Shown here one piece after another: positions 1 to 9,006 of a DNA stretch of 64,000 nt. Origin of the DNA: a virus. The notes below the pieces were generated by a model. That model did not search any database, was not told the DNA's origin, and saw nothing but the letters and a program-made list of their open reading frames with translations. The DNA is taken from IMG/VR virus record IMGVR_UViG_3300034072_001021, positions 62,001 through 126,000 of that record; one strand, given 5' to 3'. How positions within the stretch are numbered: position 1 is the first letter of the stretch; each line of letters opens with the position of its first letter. The position numbers were made by a program, and so were the translations under genes.

Positions 1-24
1 TCAAATACAACTGAGGTATCAACG

Positions 25-237
25 ATGTCCGAAGCACACATTGAAGCAATGGAAGTCCTCAAACGTAAGAAGCAAGAGTACCGTGCTACGCGTCAAGGAG
101 TCCATCAATCCTCTGGCAGAACAACGGTGCATAATCCCAATGCAGTGGCCGAGTGTCAGCTCCTGCTTCTGGAGATCACCTATCTGGAAAGTCGGATACT
201 CTCCTTGTCCAACATGGACTTGGACTTCATAGTCTGA
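25..237 (+). CDS. small hypothetical protein (70 aa)
   Basis: Not recognised. The ATG at 25 has a GAGG ribosome binding site 8 bases upstream (13-16), and the gene is followed at once by an intrinsic terminator, so it looks real and is probably the last gene of a plus-strand block. The protein is charged and mostly helix-forming (Lys/Arg-rich first half, Leu/Ile-rich second half with LLLLEITYLESRI near residues 46-58), so a short coiled coil is likely. No cysteine or metal motif and no membrane segment is seen. The antisense frame of similar length has no ribosome binding site and was left out. Confidence 0.6.
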   Translation: MSEAHIEAMEVLKRKKQEYRATRQGVHQSSGRTTVHNPNAVAECQLLLLEITYLESRILSLSNMDLDFIV

Positions 238-245
238 CACGGCAT

Positions 246-290
246 AGAGAGGAGCCCTAGGGCTCCCCTCTAGCTATTTCTTTTTTTGTT
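246..290 (+). terminator. intrinsic terminator after the first gene
   Basis: Stem AGAGAGGAGCCC / GGGCTCCCCTCT (246-271, one mismatch, 2-3 base loop) followed by a T-rich run ending in seven Ts. It separates the plus-strand small gene from the convergent helicase gene and may act on both strands. Confidence 0.8.
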
Positions 291-2467
291 TAGAACAGCA
301 CGCTTCCTGCAGCTGCCAGCAACTCACCCACTCCAATCACAGCGCCTTTGGCAACCTTGCCAGCAACACTCCCAACGGTCTTGACCGCATCGGTCAATGC
401 ACCCTCCATCCCCTCATCAGCAGAAAGATCCACTGCATCCTCAGGCATCATCTCACGCAACTGATCAATGAACTTCTCACCATCATCCAATGTGGCAGAG
501 GGGTTCTCAATCAGGTTCTCAAGAGATGTCTCCAAATCGTCCGGAGTCTTGACGCCCAGGATTGCAGCGACCTGTTCTTTAGACCATTGCAGAATGTCTT
601 TGGAGCGAGTCGATACGTTGGGCTCTTCGCCTGTATCGAGGAATACGTCAAACACATCGCAGCGATGTACCTGACCTACCCGATCAACACGAGCGATGGT
701 CTGAGTCCGTTCGTAGTCACGGAATGGCGAGTTAGTGAAGACCAGGGTGTTGGCCATCACCAAGGGCATTGCTGTCGACAACGACTTGAAGGTAGCGATC
801 AGGGGGTTGATATCCTCACTCTCACCAAACTTCTTGATGATTGCTGGGAGATCTTTGTTGGTTTCACCATAGACCAGAATCGGCTTGTAGCCTGCTTCAG
901 TCAACAGACGATCCAGTTCCTTGACCACTTCAACGTAGCTGGTGAAGATGACAGTCTTGCTCTTGGCATTGTCAATGATCCGATCCAGCGGAATCTTCGG
1001 CAGCATGTCCAGATGACACTGGATACGCATCTTGCCCAGAACCTGACTCAGCGCTTCGCCCATGACCTTGAGATCGACGTACTTGATGATCGCACGGACA
1101 TTCAAGAACGGTTTCCGGTAACGGTCTGGGAGAGAAGGTACGATGGTCTTCAGCTCGTAGCGATTACAGAACATCACCATATCCTTCATGGTGACTGGAT
1201 CATAACCCTTACGGATCTGCTTGATGTAGCCAGTGTAAAGGTTGAAGTCTTGGACACCTCGACCACTCAGTGACTTGGCATGAAGTTCCATGCAGGTCGC
1301 GTAGAGCTTTTCATACTCCGGCATTCCCTTACGGTAGAACTCCAGACGTTCTTTGATGAACGCCCCCATCTTGTCACGGACGCTGGCCAGCGTGTAGTCC
1401 TTACCATTGGAGATCGAGATCTTCTCCTCGTGGTAATCCACACCGGGTGTTTCGACTTCCTCTTTCAGTACCTTAAAGGAAACGATACCGATACGGTTAG
1501 CCAGAATCTCGTTGGCGCGCTTGGCTTCTTTGCCGAAGATCTTCTTGAACGCCATCTTGACTTCTGGTGTGAAGTCATTACAGATCGTGGTCAGGAGTGT
1601 GATTGCTTCGGAGCCAATGGCCTTGAACGGTGTACCGGAAGCATGGACGGTGTCGCGGGAATTCAGAACCTTGATCAGCTCGATGAGGAACGATGTACGG
1701 CCTGACTCTTCGTTGAAATTGTGCGACTCGTCGATCCCGGTGTACACCTTACCGAAGTTACCCGAATTGCGCTTGGCGAACTCAAGGAATTTCTCGAGGT
1801 AGTCGAAGTGGACAATGTAGTACTTCTTACCTGGAACAGGATCGGTACCACTCAGGCTGTGCCAGTAATCCACAGGACCTGACTTGAACAGGGTGTTGGC
1901 TGTCTTGACCCAGACATCGATGACCGAGTTCTTCGGCACGATGAACACGTTGGTATCTACACCGAGACAATGTCCCAACGCATAGTTGGTGATCGTCTTA
2001 CCACCACCGGCTGCCACGTCCATCAACATCCCTTTAAGGGAGTATTCCCACGTCGTACGGTCGTACAACTGTAAAAATTTAAGTTGATAGGTAAATAATG
2101 TGACATTCAGATCGTCAAGTGCCTTGTAGTTAAGGCGTGGTTTGAAGTCACCGGAGCCGATATTCCGCAACCAAGTGGAACGGAGTAACTCTTCATAGAT
2201 CCTTTGGAGTTGCCGACGGCCCACGTAAGTGCGACGAGACTGCATCAACTGTTCAATGATGTACAGTAGTTCGATGGCAAAGAACTTAGGCACTTTGACA
2301 TGGGAACGACCAACAGCAGTGAACATGTTGTTTGTGATCTTGCTCGTCTTCCAGTGGTTATACACGTCTTTTGCAAACCGCAGACCTGGGATTCCGTTCA
2401 CTATAATGTGAGAATCCGTCTCCTTTACGGAGATCAGTCCCAGCAGACGCGAAAAGTTTGCGTACAT
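290..2467 (-). CDS. SNF2/SF2-type DNA helicase
   Basis: Superfamily 2 ATP-dependent helicase or translocase of the SNF2-like type, 725 aa. An N-terminal region of about 170 residues is followed by a Walker A loop (AAGGGKT in GMLMDVAAGGGKTI), a DESH Walker B box (YTGIDESHNF) and a SNF2-like C-terminal lobe with VIFTSYVEVVKELDRLL, LVFTNSPF and the ARVDRVGQ motif VI. A role in replication, recombination or branch migration, like T4 UvsW, is plausible. The open frame runs on to 4015, but the extension only mirrors the opposite-strand virion gene. I chose the ATG at 2467, preceded by AAGGA; an ATG at 2512 is possible but has no ribosome binding site. It is divergent from the next gene, with about 50 bases between starts. 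Confidence 0.85.
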   Translation of the reverse strand: MYANFSRLLGLISVKETDSHIIVNGIPGLRFAKDVYNHWKTSKITNNMFTAVGRSHVKVPKFFAIELLYIIEQLMQSRRTYVGRRQLQRIYEELLRSTWLRNIGSGDFKPRLNYKALDDLNVTLFTYQLKFLQLYDRTTWEYSLKGMLMDVAAGGGKTITNYALGHCLGVDTNVFIVPKNSVIDVWVKTANTLFKSGPVDYWHSLSGTDPVPGKKYYIVHFDYLEKFLEFAKRNSGNFGKVYTGIDESHNFNEESGRTSFLIELIKVLNSRDTVHASGTPFKAIGSEAITLLTTICNDFTPEVKMAFKKIFGKEAKRANEILANRIGIVSFKVLKEEVETPGVDYHEEKISISNGKDYTLASVRDKMGAFIKERLEFYRKGMPEYEKLYATCMELHAKSLSGRGVQDFNLYTGYIKQIRKGYDPVTMKDMVMFCNRYELKTIVPSLPDRYRKPFLNVRAIIKYVDLKVMGEALSQVLGKMRIQCHLDMLPKIPLDRIIDNAKSKTVIFTSYVEVVKELDRLLTEAGYKPILVYGETNKDLPAIIKKFGESEDINPLIATFKSLSTAMPLVMANTLVFTNSPFRDYERTQTIARVDRVGQVHRCDVFDVFLDTGEEPNVSTRSKDILQWSKEQVAAILGVKTPDDLETSLENLIENPSATLDDGEKFIDQLREMMPEDAVDLSADEGMEGALTDAVKTVGSVAGKVAKGAVIGVGELLAAAGSVLF

Positions 2468-2515
2468 TCCTATATTCCTTGTTACATCAGGGAGTAAAGT
2501 TAAAGAGGTCATAAG

Positions 2516-4093
2516 ATGACACAGAAAACCCAAGGTCAGGTCTCCGTGAAAGTACTGCTGAACGAGACCCAGAACTACCGCGCAAGCCTGGAAAGCCTCA
2601 TGGAACTCGGCCGTAGCCTGCTGAGCGTCCCGAGCCTGGAATCTTCTTCCGCCGACGCTTTCCAGAGCACTGCCGAACACATCCTGGAAGAAGCTGGTCA
2701 TCAAGAAGACCTTCAAGTGGTCGACGGCGTTGCTGAACCGGAAGCTCGTATCGAGCTGATCATGCAGGACGTCCTGGTTCCGCGCCTGACTGAAGTCGAG
2801 CAGATCGAGAAGTCTCTGGCTGAGAAAGCCGAAGACGAGATCCCCACTCCGTTCACCACCCGTGACGCTGAAACTGCAGCGGCCATGGAATCTCTGCAAT
2901 ACCGTACTGACATCCTGGACATCTTCGGCGAAAACATCCGCAACGTGAAGACCATTCTGTCCATGGAAGGTATGCCGGTGGACGTGGTTCGTCCGATGGT
3001 TGTCAGCATCGTCAAGCGAGCTGGTGAAGAAGCTGCTTCGTTCGGCGTCTCGCTGGAAAGCGTTGAGCAGACCCAGGTTCTGGGCGAAATGGCCGATGCT
3101 GTTCAACGTATCGAACAACTCGTCGAGAAAGCTCACGAGACCACCACTGCTCAAGCCGAGCGCATTCGTTCCGAAGCCGAAGCTATCGGCAGTGACGGCC
3201 AGGACAAGATCGGCGATCTGATCGAACGTCATCGCGCCGACAATCCGAGCGGTGCACATCTGGCAGCCGGTACGTCGGTAACCACCGTGGCCAGCGACAA
3301 TGCGTCGTCCGATACTTCGGAAGAAGACAACCAGCTCGATGCTGGTGATGGTACCGATGAAGGTACTGACGATCTCGATGCTGGCGCCGAAGGTGCTGAT
3401 GAGTCGGCTGACGCCAATCTCGATCTGGACAACGCTGAAGGCGGCGATGACCTGGCCGGTCTCGATGATGCCGCTGGTGCTGAAGGTACTGGTGAAGCAG
3501 ACGACACCAGTGGCGATGCCGGTGACGATGTTGACAACGTCGATGATCTGTCCGGTGGTGACGCAAGCGATGACACCGGTAGTGCTGACGATACTTCCGG
3601 CGATGACCTGGGTGGCGATGACACTGGCACTGACGACAATGTCGAAGGTGCTGATGACGTAGCAGGCACGGATGATGTCGACAACGCTGAAGGTACTGAC
3701 GGTACCGAAGGTGGCGATGACACCGATAACCAGGAAGAGGAAGAAGAGGAGTCGGACAATAAGGACGACAACAAAGCTTCTATCGAATCCATGGTTGCTC
3801 CGGTCACCATCGAACAAGCCGACTATCGCATCGGTGACGAAGCTGACCAGATCCGTGGTCATGTCCTGAACCTGCTGGCTCTGCTGAATCAGAACGAAAT
3901 GCTGACCGAAGCTGGTCAAGTGGCCCTGTCCAACATCCAGGCCAACGAAGGTAATAACTTCGTCCTGACTTCCGACATGTTCACCGATCGTGCCGCCGAA
4001 GTCCTGATCCGTCATTACGACACCTGGATCGCTGCTGCATTCCGTGATGGTGAAGCCAACCTGCGTGGCATGAGCATCCTGCTCGATAGCTAA
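2516..4093 (+). CDS. acidic low-complexity virion/internal head-like protein
   Basis: 525 aa with a GAGG ribosome binding site at 2504-2507. Three parts: a helical N-terminal region (1-240) with several S-x-E tripeptides (SLES, SMEG), a very acidic Asp/Gly/Thr/Ala-rich linker (about 250-410) made of irregular GDD, TDD and EGADD units, and a folded C-terminal domain (about 415-525) beginning at an ASIES site. In phiKZ-like phages the prohead protease cuts head and inner-body proteins after S-x-E or A-x-E, so this is probably a processed head protein or scaffold (inference). Similar acidic linkers end the portal-like protein and the capsid protein here. Codon use is strongly biased to CTG, CGT, GAA and GGT, as in highly expressed virion genes. 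No enzymatic motif seen. Confidence 0.6.
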   Translation: MTQKTQGQVSVKVLLNETQNYRASLESLMELGRSLLSVPSLESSSADAFQSTAEHILEEAGHQEDLQVVDGVAEPEARIELIMQDVLVPRLTEVEQIEKSLAEKAEDEIPTPFTTRDAETAAAMESLQYRTDILDIFGENIRNVKTILSMEGMPVDVVRPMVVSIVKRAGEEAASFGVSLESVEQTQVLGEMADAVQRIEQLVEKAHETTTAQAERIRSEAEAIGSDGQDKIGDLIERHRADNPSGAHLAAGTSVTTVASDNASSDTSEEDNQLDAGDGTDEGTDDLDAGAEGADESADANLDLDNAEGGDDLAGLDDAAGAEGTGEADDTSGDAGDDVDNVDDLSGGDASDDTGSADDTSGDDLGGDDTGTDDNVEGADDVAGTDDVDNAEGTDGTEGGDDTDNQEEEEEESDNKDDNKASIESMVAPVTIEQADYRIGDEADQIRGHVLNLLALLNQNEMLTEAGQVALSNIQANEGNNFVLTSDMFTDRAAEVLIRHYDTWIAAAFRDGEANLRGMSILLDS

Positions 4094-4109
4094 TGTAGAA
4101 GATGAATCG

Positions 4110-4129
4110 CGAGGGTGGCAACACCCTCG
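4110..4129 (+). terminator. hairpin after the acidic protein gene
   Basis: Perfect 8-bp stem CGAGGGTG / CACCCTCG with a GCAA tetraloop, 17 bases after the stop codon, followed by TTGATTTGT. Probable terminator, with a weak U-tract. Confidence 0.6.
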
Positions 4130-4139
4130 TTGATTTGTA

Positions 4140-4617
4140 AGGACTTTTGCCCCCTATAGTGTGTAGAGTTCTGCTCTTTTACAATTTAGCTACATCAAGA
4201 ATGCGCTTAATTGCGTACTGTTCGGGTTGGATCATCCTCTGACCCTAATGCCACCTCTCGATAGGTTGCAGACTAGGTGAGAGGTAACCCCTCTCACCTC
4301 CCTATTCGTTGCCCCCGATGAACTCGTCGTGATAGTCGGGGTGGTTGCATGTTCCAGCATCCTGCTTAATCTCGCTACCGGTAGGCTCTGTTGGTAAACG
4401 ATGGCCGTTGACGCGTTGCTCCGGCCGCTGCCATAGCGTTCATTTGCATCCGGCTGTGTAAATGAGCGTGACAAGTGTAAGTGCCCGCTCCTCATTTCCA
4501 CTTGTCGTAAAGTGCAGCCTCCAGTGATCTTCTCTTCGCCTAGAGATTAGATCACTGGGGGAAGTACTTTATTATGCCGTCTTCCAATATATGTACGTGT
4601 CATTGAGGAGGGTAATC
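4140..4617. other. structured non-coding stretch of about 480 bases
   Basis: No convincing gene on either strand; the one open frame (minus, 89 codons) has no ribosome binding site. Several self-complementary segments occur: GGTGAGAGG/CCTCTCACC (4276-4298, perfect, 5-base loop), CCCCGA/TCGGGG (4313-4341) and CCAGTGATCT/AGATCACTGG (4521-4558, with an inner TCTCT/AGAGA). The last lies shortly before the ribosome binding site of the next gene. It may be a small RNA, a long structured leader or a replication signal. No tRNA cloverleaf was found. Confidence 0.4.
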
Positions 4618-4986
4618 ATGCTTACGCTGTACACGATTGCCATTCCTCAATGGAGGAAGGCTAAAGAAAAGAATATAGAGTTGTTCGACATCACTGTTAA
4701 GTCAGGTTATGAACCGTTTGCCCCGTATAAGGACGTACTGTACGCCTACAAGCGCGGCGAAGTAACTGACGACCAATATACCACCATTTATTTAGACAAG
4801 CTTAGAGCGCATTTTAGAGCCCGTCCAGAGGACTTTCAGAACCTATTGGAAAGAGATGCTCAATTAGCAATTGCTTGTTATTGTACTGCGGGTAAATTCT
4901 GCCATCGTCATTTGTTTATTCAGTTCATTAAGGAGATAGCTGAGGACAACGAGTACGACCTCGTCTATAACGGCGAAATAGTATGA
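4618..4986 (+). CDS. DUF488-like small protein
   Basis: 122 aa. The ATG at 4618 is used because GAGGAGGG lies just upstream; the frame opens nine codons earlier at 4591 without such a site. The C-terminal half carries ACYCTAGKFCHRHLF (about residues 92-106), the cysteine plus CHR signature of the DUF488 family, whose biochemical role is not established. The N-terminus (LYTIAIPQWRKAKEKNIELFDITVKSG) also fits the small phage versions of this family. It follows the long structured non-coding stretch and precedes a structural gene by 35 bases, so the two may be co-transcribed. No membrane or signal segment. Confidence 0.6.
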   Translation: MLTLYTIAIPQWRKAKEKNIELFDITVKSGYEPFAPYKDVLYAYKRGEVTDDQYTTIYLDKLRAHFRARPEDFQNLLERDAQLAIACYCTAGKFCHRHLFIQFIKEIAEDNEYDLVYNGEIV

Positions 4987-5021
4987 CCGTTCCTTAAGCA
5001 ACCTCCCTATCTGAGGTCATT

Positions 5022-5576
5022 ATGGCTTGCAAGACTGATGGATTTAAATTTGATCCAGAGAAGACAGCGCTGGAGAATCTCTTTGCACTGATCTACCGGA
5101 CGAACCGTGTAGCACTCAATCCCAGCGTAGTGGACGTTGAGAACGTACGGCCCATGGAAGAAGATGAACACGGTGACAACACCATCATCTTGGTAAAGGC
5201 TAAGGCAGGTGGACGTCTCAAGGGTGAGAAGGATCTCTACTACGCTCGGGCAGATATCGACAACCATTACCCTGTGTTCCAGATCGATGCTGAAGAAACC
5301 ATCGGCATCAATGACAAGGACGCACTCATTGAGTATCTCGACAACAAGTTCAATCTGGTGGACGGTGAGTTCGATATCGACATCAACGAACCATTTGAAT
5401 CCTTGATGGCTCATACGTCGATTGACATTTACGCCAAAGACCAATCACTGATCTACATTGGTCGCAAGACCATTCACATCTTCTGGTCTGGCGGTATCCG
5501 CCGTATCACCGAAGAAGGCCAGCTACGAATTACCGAGGATGGCGAGATTCGCATTACCGGCGATTTGATCGTTTAA
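5022..5576 (+). CDS. virion structural-like protein, single-module member of a paralogous family
   Basis: 184 aa, with GAGG 7 bases before the ATG. Not recognised by name, but the plan (a helical start with FxxxALIYxTN-like text, NPSVVDVENVRP, a strand with NTIILVKAKAGG, a central acidic helical part, and a C-terminal SLIYIGRKTIHIFW strand) is shared by 33430-34008 and by halves of 32412-33422 and 34010-34996, and the C-terminal strand by 8331-8909. It ends with three near-repeats (RITEEGQL, RITEDGEI, RITGDLIV). This is probably a baseplate or tail component, by analogy with its paralogues beside the portal gene. It is convergent with the tail fibre gene across a shared terminator. Confidence 0.5.
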   Translation: MACKTDGFKFDPEKTALENLFALIYRTNRVALNPSVVDVENVRPMEEDEHGDNTIILVKAKAGGRLKGEKDLYYARADIDNHYPVFQIDAEETIGINDKDALIEYLDNKFNLVDGEFDIDINEPFESLMAHTSIDIYAKDQSLIYIGRKTIHIFWSGGIRRITEEGQLRITEDGEIRITGDLIV

Positions 5577-5586
5577 TGACACACGG

Positions 5587-5618
5587 CATAGAGGGAGGGC
5601 TGATGCCCTCCCTCTATG
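5587..5618. terminator. bidirectional hairpin terminator
   Basis: Perfect 14-bp stem CATAGAGGGAGGGC / GCCCTCCCTCTATG with a TGAT loop between convergent genes. No long U-tract follows on either strand. Member of the recurrent CATAGAGGGAGGG hairpin family of this genome. Confidence 0.75.
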
Positions 5619-5640
5619 CGTTTATGCCGAAGGCATGGAC

Positions 5641-7818
5641 TTACGGAGCAGCCGGGTCCAGGTCTGCAGCAGCAGCGTCGAACGCAGCAGCCATCTGAGT
5701 CATCAGGTCACTGATGGCAGCAGTGTTGGCAGCGATAGCAGCGTCCTGGGCGTTCTGCTTGATCGACAGGGCAGCAGGAGTCACGAACTTGTCGGTAGAA
5801 GTACCGTCGATGACGTCCTGGTTGCTGGCGGTCAGGTCAGCAATGGTGCGACCTTGCAGTTTCGCCGAGTCCACGGCCTGGGCAGTGGCGTCCAGCTTGG
5901 TACCGATCTGGGTCATCAGGGTGTTGATGATGTCCGGATCGTTATTCAGCGCAGCAGCCAGCTCGTTGATGGTGTTCAGAGCTTCCGGTGCAGTGCCAGC
6001 CAGTTCGGCGATGGCAGCATCGATGGCGCCTTTCACGCTCAGCGAGGTGGTGTACTTGACATCGTCAGTACCAGCGATCACTTCAGCAGTGGTAGCTTTC
6101 GCCGCTACGAAGTTGTTGAACGCAGTCTGCAGAGCAGCCAGGTCAGTTGCAGCGCCGCTCTCGGCAGCTTCCACAGCCAGACGCAGCTGTTCCAGAACGG
6201 CGTCCAGAGCCTGCTGAGTCGGAGCCTGGGTGTCAGCATCCGGGAAGGTGACGGTGTTGGTACCGATGGCATCGCCAGCTTCCAGCTTGTCACCGATCTG
6301 GCCTTCCAGAGCAACGACGCGGCCGTCCAGAGCCGAGACAGCAGTATTGGTGCTGGCAATGGCGTTGGCGTTGGCAGTGGCCTGATCCTGCACACCCTGA
6401 ACGCTGGCTTGCAGAGCATCGCGTTCGCTGGTGATGCGGGCATCCAGCGCAGCGTCTTCCTGATCCAGACGCTCGACGATGGTCTTCAGGTTCTGAGCCG
6501 GGTTCTCACCGTCGGTAGCCAGTGCAACCGGGTTCAGACCCAGATCGCTTTCGCCAGCCTGCAGGAAGTTCGAACCTTCACCAACAGCAGCTTCCAGCGC
6601 ATCGATGCGCGCATCGATCGGAGTCAGGGCGGTGGCGATTTCAGCTTGTACCTGGGTCAGGTTCAGCTTGGTGTCGATGACGGTAACCAGAGCTGCAACA
6701 GCGTCTTCCTGGTTGGCCAGAGCGTCAGCCAGTTCCTTCAGGGTATCGAGGGCAGCCGGAGCGCCATCGACCACGCCGTTGATGGCAGCGTCAACCGCAG
6801 CCTTCAGGCCCAGGGCAGTGATGTACTTGGCATCGTCGGTACCGGCAACGGCTTCAGCCGAAGTGGCTTTGGCGGCGATGAAGTCGCTCAGTGCAGTCTG
6901 GACGGCAGTGATGGAATCGGCGTTGGTGCTGTCAGCAGCATTCAGAGCAGCGACCAGAGCGGTCAGAGTCTGACCACCGACGCTGTACTGACCGAAGTCA
7001 TCGGACTTCAGAACGACCTGGCTCAGGTCAACGCCAGCTTGCGCTTCGGCGATGATCTCGGCCTTGGTCTTGCCTTCGAGCTTGGCCGAGTCGGCAGCTT
7101 GTTCCAGCTTGCCGAGCTTGGAAGCCAGGCCAGAAGCCAGATCCGTACGGATAGCCGCTTCGCGACCGTCGGTGTAGGCATTGGCATCGGCTTCAGCAGC
7201 GTCTGCCTTGGCAGTGGCGTCGGTAGCAGCAGCAGCGATAGCAGCAGCCTGAGCAGCGTCGGCCTTGGCGGTGGCATCGTTGGCAGCGGTAACCAGAGCG
7301 GCAGCCAGATCGGTCTGCAGCTGGGCGATGGCAGCCTGGTTGTCACCGGCGATCTGCTGCAGAGCAGTCAGGGCATCGGGGTTGTTCTGCAGGGCAGCAG
7401 CCAGTTCCTGGATGGTGTCCAGGGTTTCCGGAGCGGTACCGACCTTGTCAGCCCAGAAGGCTTGCAGGTTGGCCGGGGTCAGGAACTTGTTGGTCAGCAC
7501 GCCAGCAACAGCTTCGACGTTGGTAGCGGTGCCGAAGTTGTCGACGTTACCCAGGCCGACTTGGGCCTTGGTTACGTTGTGCGGGTTGTCCTGGCGAGCG
7601 ATGAAGGCTTCGAATTCAGCGTTCAGGGCAGCCAGATCAGCAGCAGCGGCATCACCGATCAGAGCTTGTACTTCAGCGAGGGTCTTGCCACCCAGCTTGT
7701 TGGAGTCGAACGCTACGGCGTTGATGTCCAGCTTGCCATCGAGGCGACCACGAATGGCGGCGTTGAAGCTAGCCAGGGCGGTCAACAGATCCGTCAGTTT
7801 TTGAGCATCGAGAGACAT
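5641..7818 (-). CDS. repeat-rich tail fibre protein
   Basis: 725 aa, with AAGGTGA before the ATG at 7818. Tail-fibre-like: one NPHNVTKAQVGLGNVDNFGT unit (near residues 97-116), followed by units of about 120 residues with the pattern ATxAExxAGTDDxKYxTxLxxKxAxDAAI then GxAPxxLxTxxELAxALxN, seen clearly twice and more loosely at the N-terminal unit. Long Ala/Asp/Glu-rich helical segments between units suggest a trimeric coiled-coil fibre. It ends in a short Asp/Ala/Pro tail. It probably forms a slender fibre at the baseplate. First position of a minus-strand structural trio (with 7836 and 8331) downstream of nrdAB. Codons are strongly optimised (CTG, GCA, CAG), implying high expression. Confidence 0.8.
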   Translation of the reverse strand: MSLDAQKLTDLLTALASFNAAIRGRLDGKLDINAVAFDSNKLGGKTLAEVQALIGDAAAADLAALNAEFEAFIARQDNPHNVTKAQVGLGNVDNFGTATNVEAVAGVLTNKFLTPANLQAFWADKVGTAPETLDTIQELAAALQNNPDALTALQQIAGDNQAAIAQLQTDLAAALVTAANDATAKADAAQAAAIAAAATDATAKADAAEADANAYTDGREAAIRTDLASGLASKLGKLEQAADSAKLEGKTKAEIIAEAQAGVDLSQVVLKSDDFGQYSVGGQTLTALVAALNAADSTNADSITAVQTALSDFIAAKATSAEAVAGTDDAKYITALGLKAAVDAAINGVVDGAPAALDTLKELADALANQEDAVAALVTVIDTKLNLTQVQAEIATALTPIDARIDALEAAVGEGSNFLQAGESDLGLNPVALATDGENPAQNLKTIVERLDQEDAALDARITSERDALQASVQGVQDQATANANAIASTNTAVSALDGRVVALEGQIGDKLEAGDAIGTNTVTFPDADTQAPTQQALDAVLEQLRLAVEAAESGAATDLAALQTAFNNFVAAKATTAEVIAGTDDVKYTTSLSVKGAIDAAIAELAGTAPEALNTINELAAALNNDPDIINTLMTQIGTKLDATAQAVDSAKLQGRTIADLTASNQDVIDGTSTDKFVTPAALSIKQNAQDAAIAANTAAISDLMTQMAAAFDAAAADLDPAAP

Positions 7819-7835
7819 ACGTCACCTTTTTTGTC

Positions 7836-8309
7836 TTAAAGCGTAATGGAGTCGGTCATGTCGTTGATCACCTCAGTGATGTCGACAAGAGCCGTTTCGA
7901 ACTGGTCAACCAAGAGATAATCCGCTGCCGGTTTACCACCAAGGTTGCGCGCATCGTTTACAGTTCCCTGACGCGCTTCCTCGACAATCTCTTGTCGAGT
8001 ATAACCGTCCAATTTCAGGGAGTTGACAGCAATGCCGTCAATACCCAGCTTCTCTTCAAGAAGAGCCTGCACCTGTTCAATGGTGTAGGCGCCTACTTGT
8101 TCGGCAGTTACCTCGTTGGGGTTATCACGCCGAATAGCGTAAATGCTGAGGACATTATTGAGCGTGGTTCTGAACGATTTGCGTTCGAACCCCTCACCAC
8201 CATCGATACGAGTAGCGATCGTGATTTCAATACTGTCCTCACCGGACAACAGCTGCTGTTCAAGTAGAGGAAGCTGAGCAATCGTGGCTGTCAAGCTTTG
8301 ATTACTCAT
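7836..8309 (-). CDS. small tail-fibre-associated protein
   Basis: 157 aa, GAGGA before the ATG. It contains RDNPNEVTAEQVGAYTIEQV (about residues 60-79), a variant of the tail-fibre NPHxVTxAQVG repeat, then LKLDGYTRQEIVEEARQGT and NLGGKPAADYLL. The last two resemble the SAKLDGKTYNEVLAEI and KFGGKTFEEAKNDIL units of the 797-aa fibre at 60966-63359. It is therefore a short fibre or fibre-adaptor protein. It lies 17 bases upstream of the long fibre gene and is probably translated with it. Confidence 0.6.
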   Translation of the reverse strand: MSNQSLTATIAQLPLLEQQLLSGEDSIEITIATRIDGGEGFERKSFRTTLNNVLSIYAIRRDNPNEVTAEQVGAYTIEQVQALLEEKLGIDGIAVNSLKLDGYTRQEIVEEARQGTVNDARNLGGKPAADYLLVDQFETALVDITEVINDMTDSITL

Positions 8310-8330
8310 GGGTTGTCCTCACTACAGCCG

Positions 8331-8909
8331 TTACTGAGGCTGCGGTTCCGAGTCGACGGGGGTCACATCGCCGTAATCAGGCCCGTCCAGCACTGGATTG
8401 ATTACGACATCAGCTAAAGGGAGTTCGGGTGCGCCTGCTTGCTGGATATCCACCATCAGTTCGCCGCGGAAAGCGTAGGAACCTGGCAGGGCGGTCAGCA
8501 TAACCGAAGTGTCTTCGACAACGACGCTGAAGTCGATGTCTTCTTCGGTGAAATCCAGGCCGTAGCGAGCGTTCAGAGCAGCAACGACGTCACCGGTGGT
8601 GGTGTAGGTGCCAGCCGGAACTTCAGGTACTTCGATACCGACGTTCAGGAACATCATGCCGATGTCCAGACGGTCGAAGAACACGACCTGCGGACCGCTG
8701 ATGCGGGTTTCAACGCCGTTGACCGACTTGATGATGCCTTCGGCATTGGCGACAGCCACTTGCACTTCGGCTTCTTTAGCCGGATTGGTGGACACTTCCA
8801 CCGGGCTGAAGGTCAGCTCGCCAGCGGCGAACTCGAAGCCTTGGCCACGAACGGCCTTGTTCACGGCTTCGAGGAAGACACCCCGGCCAGTTTTATCAGC
8901 AATACTCAT
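8331..8909 (-). CDS. virion structural-like protein
   Basis: 192 aa from the ATG at 8909, which has GAGG upstream; the frame extends to 8957 without a ribosome binding site. The protein has FTEEDIDFSVVVEDTSVMLT and then GSYAFRGELMVDI near residues 150-170. The last element matches the C-terminal strand of the paralogous baseplate-like proteins at 5022, 32412, 33430 and 34010 (pattern Y-x-G-E-L/I-x-I/V). A Pro/Asp/Glu-rich tail ends the protein. Probably a tail or baseplate component; exact role unknown. Confidence 0.5.
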   Translation of the reverse strand: MSIADKTGRGVFLEAVNKAVRGQGFEFAAGELTFSPVEVSTNPAKEAEVQVAVANAEGIIKSVNGVETRISGPQVVFFDRLDIGMMFLNVGIEVPEVPAGTYTTTGDVVAALNARYGLDFTEEDIDFSVVVEDTSVMLTALPGSYAFRGELMVDIQQAGAPELPLADVVINPVLDGPDYGDVTPVDSEPQPQ

Positions 8910-8973
8910 CTTTTCATCCTCGAGGTAAGATGTAATACAGTTTACATCACTGTACATAGGATGTCGGCATAAA

Positions 8974-8999
8974 CCCCACAGCGCTTTCGCACTGTGGGG
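8974..8999 (-). terminator. hairpin downstream of nrdB
   Basis: Stem CCCCACAG / CTGTGGGG with a 10-base loop, 7 bases after the nrdB stop on the minus strand, followed by TTTATGCC in that direction. Possible terminator or processing site between the nrdAB and fibre transcripts. Confidence 0.5.
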
Positions 9000-9006
9000 A
9001 GTGTGC

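Noticed and set aside
2468-4015. Upstream extension of the helicase frame by about 515 codons
   Set aside because: It is the exact antisense of a codon-biased virion gene with a good ribosome site; composition (Ile/Val/Thr/Gly) is a mirror effect.
4232-4501. 89-codon minus-strand frame in the structured non-coding stretch
   Set aside because: No ribosome binding site and it runs through stable hairpins; composition not protein-like.
4140-4600. Possible tRNA gene
   Set aside because: Stems found, but no T-loop GGTTCGAATCC-like element, anticodon arm or CCA end in proper order.
5635-7839. Plus-strand frame of 734 codons opposite the tail fibre
   Set aside because: Ser/Gly/Gln-rich mirror of the repeat-rich fibre gene; starts inside the terminator region.
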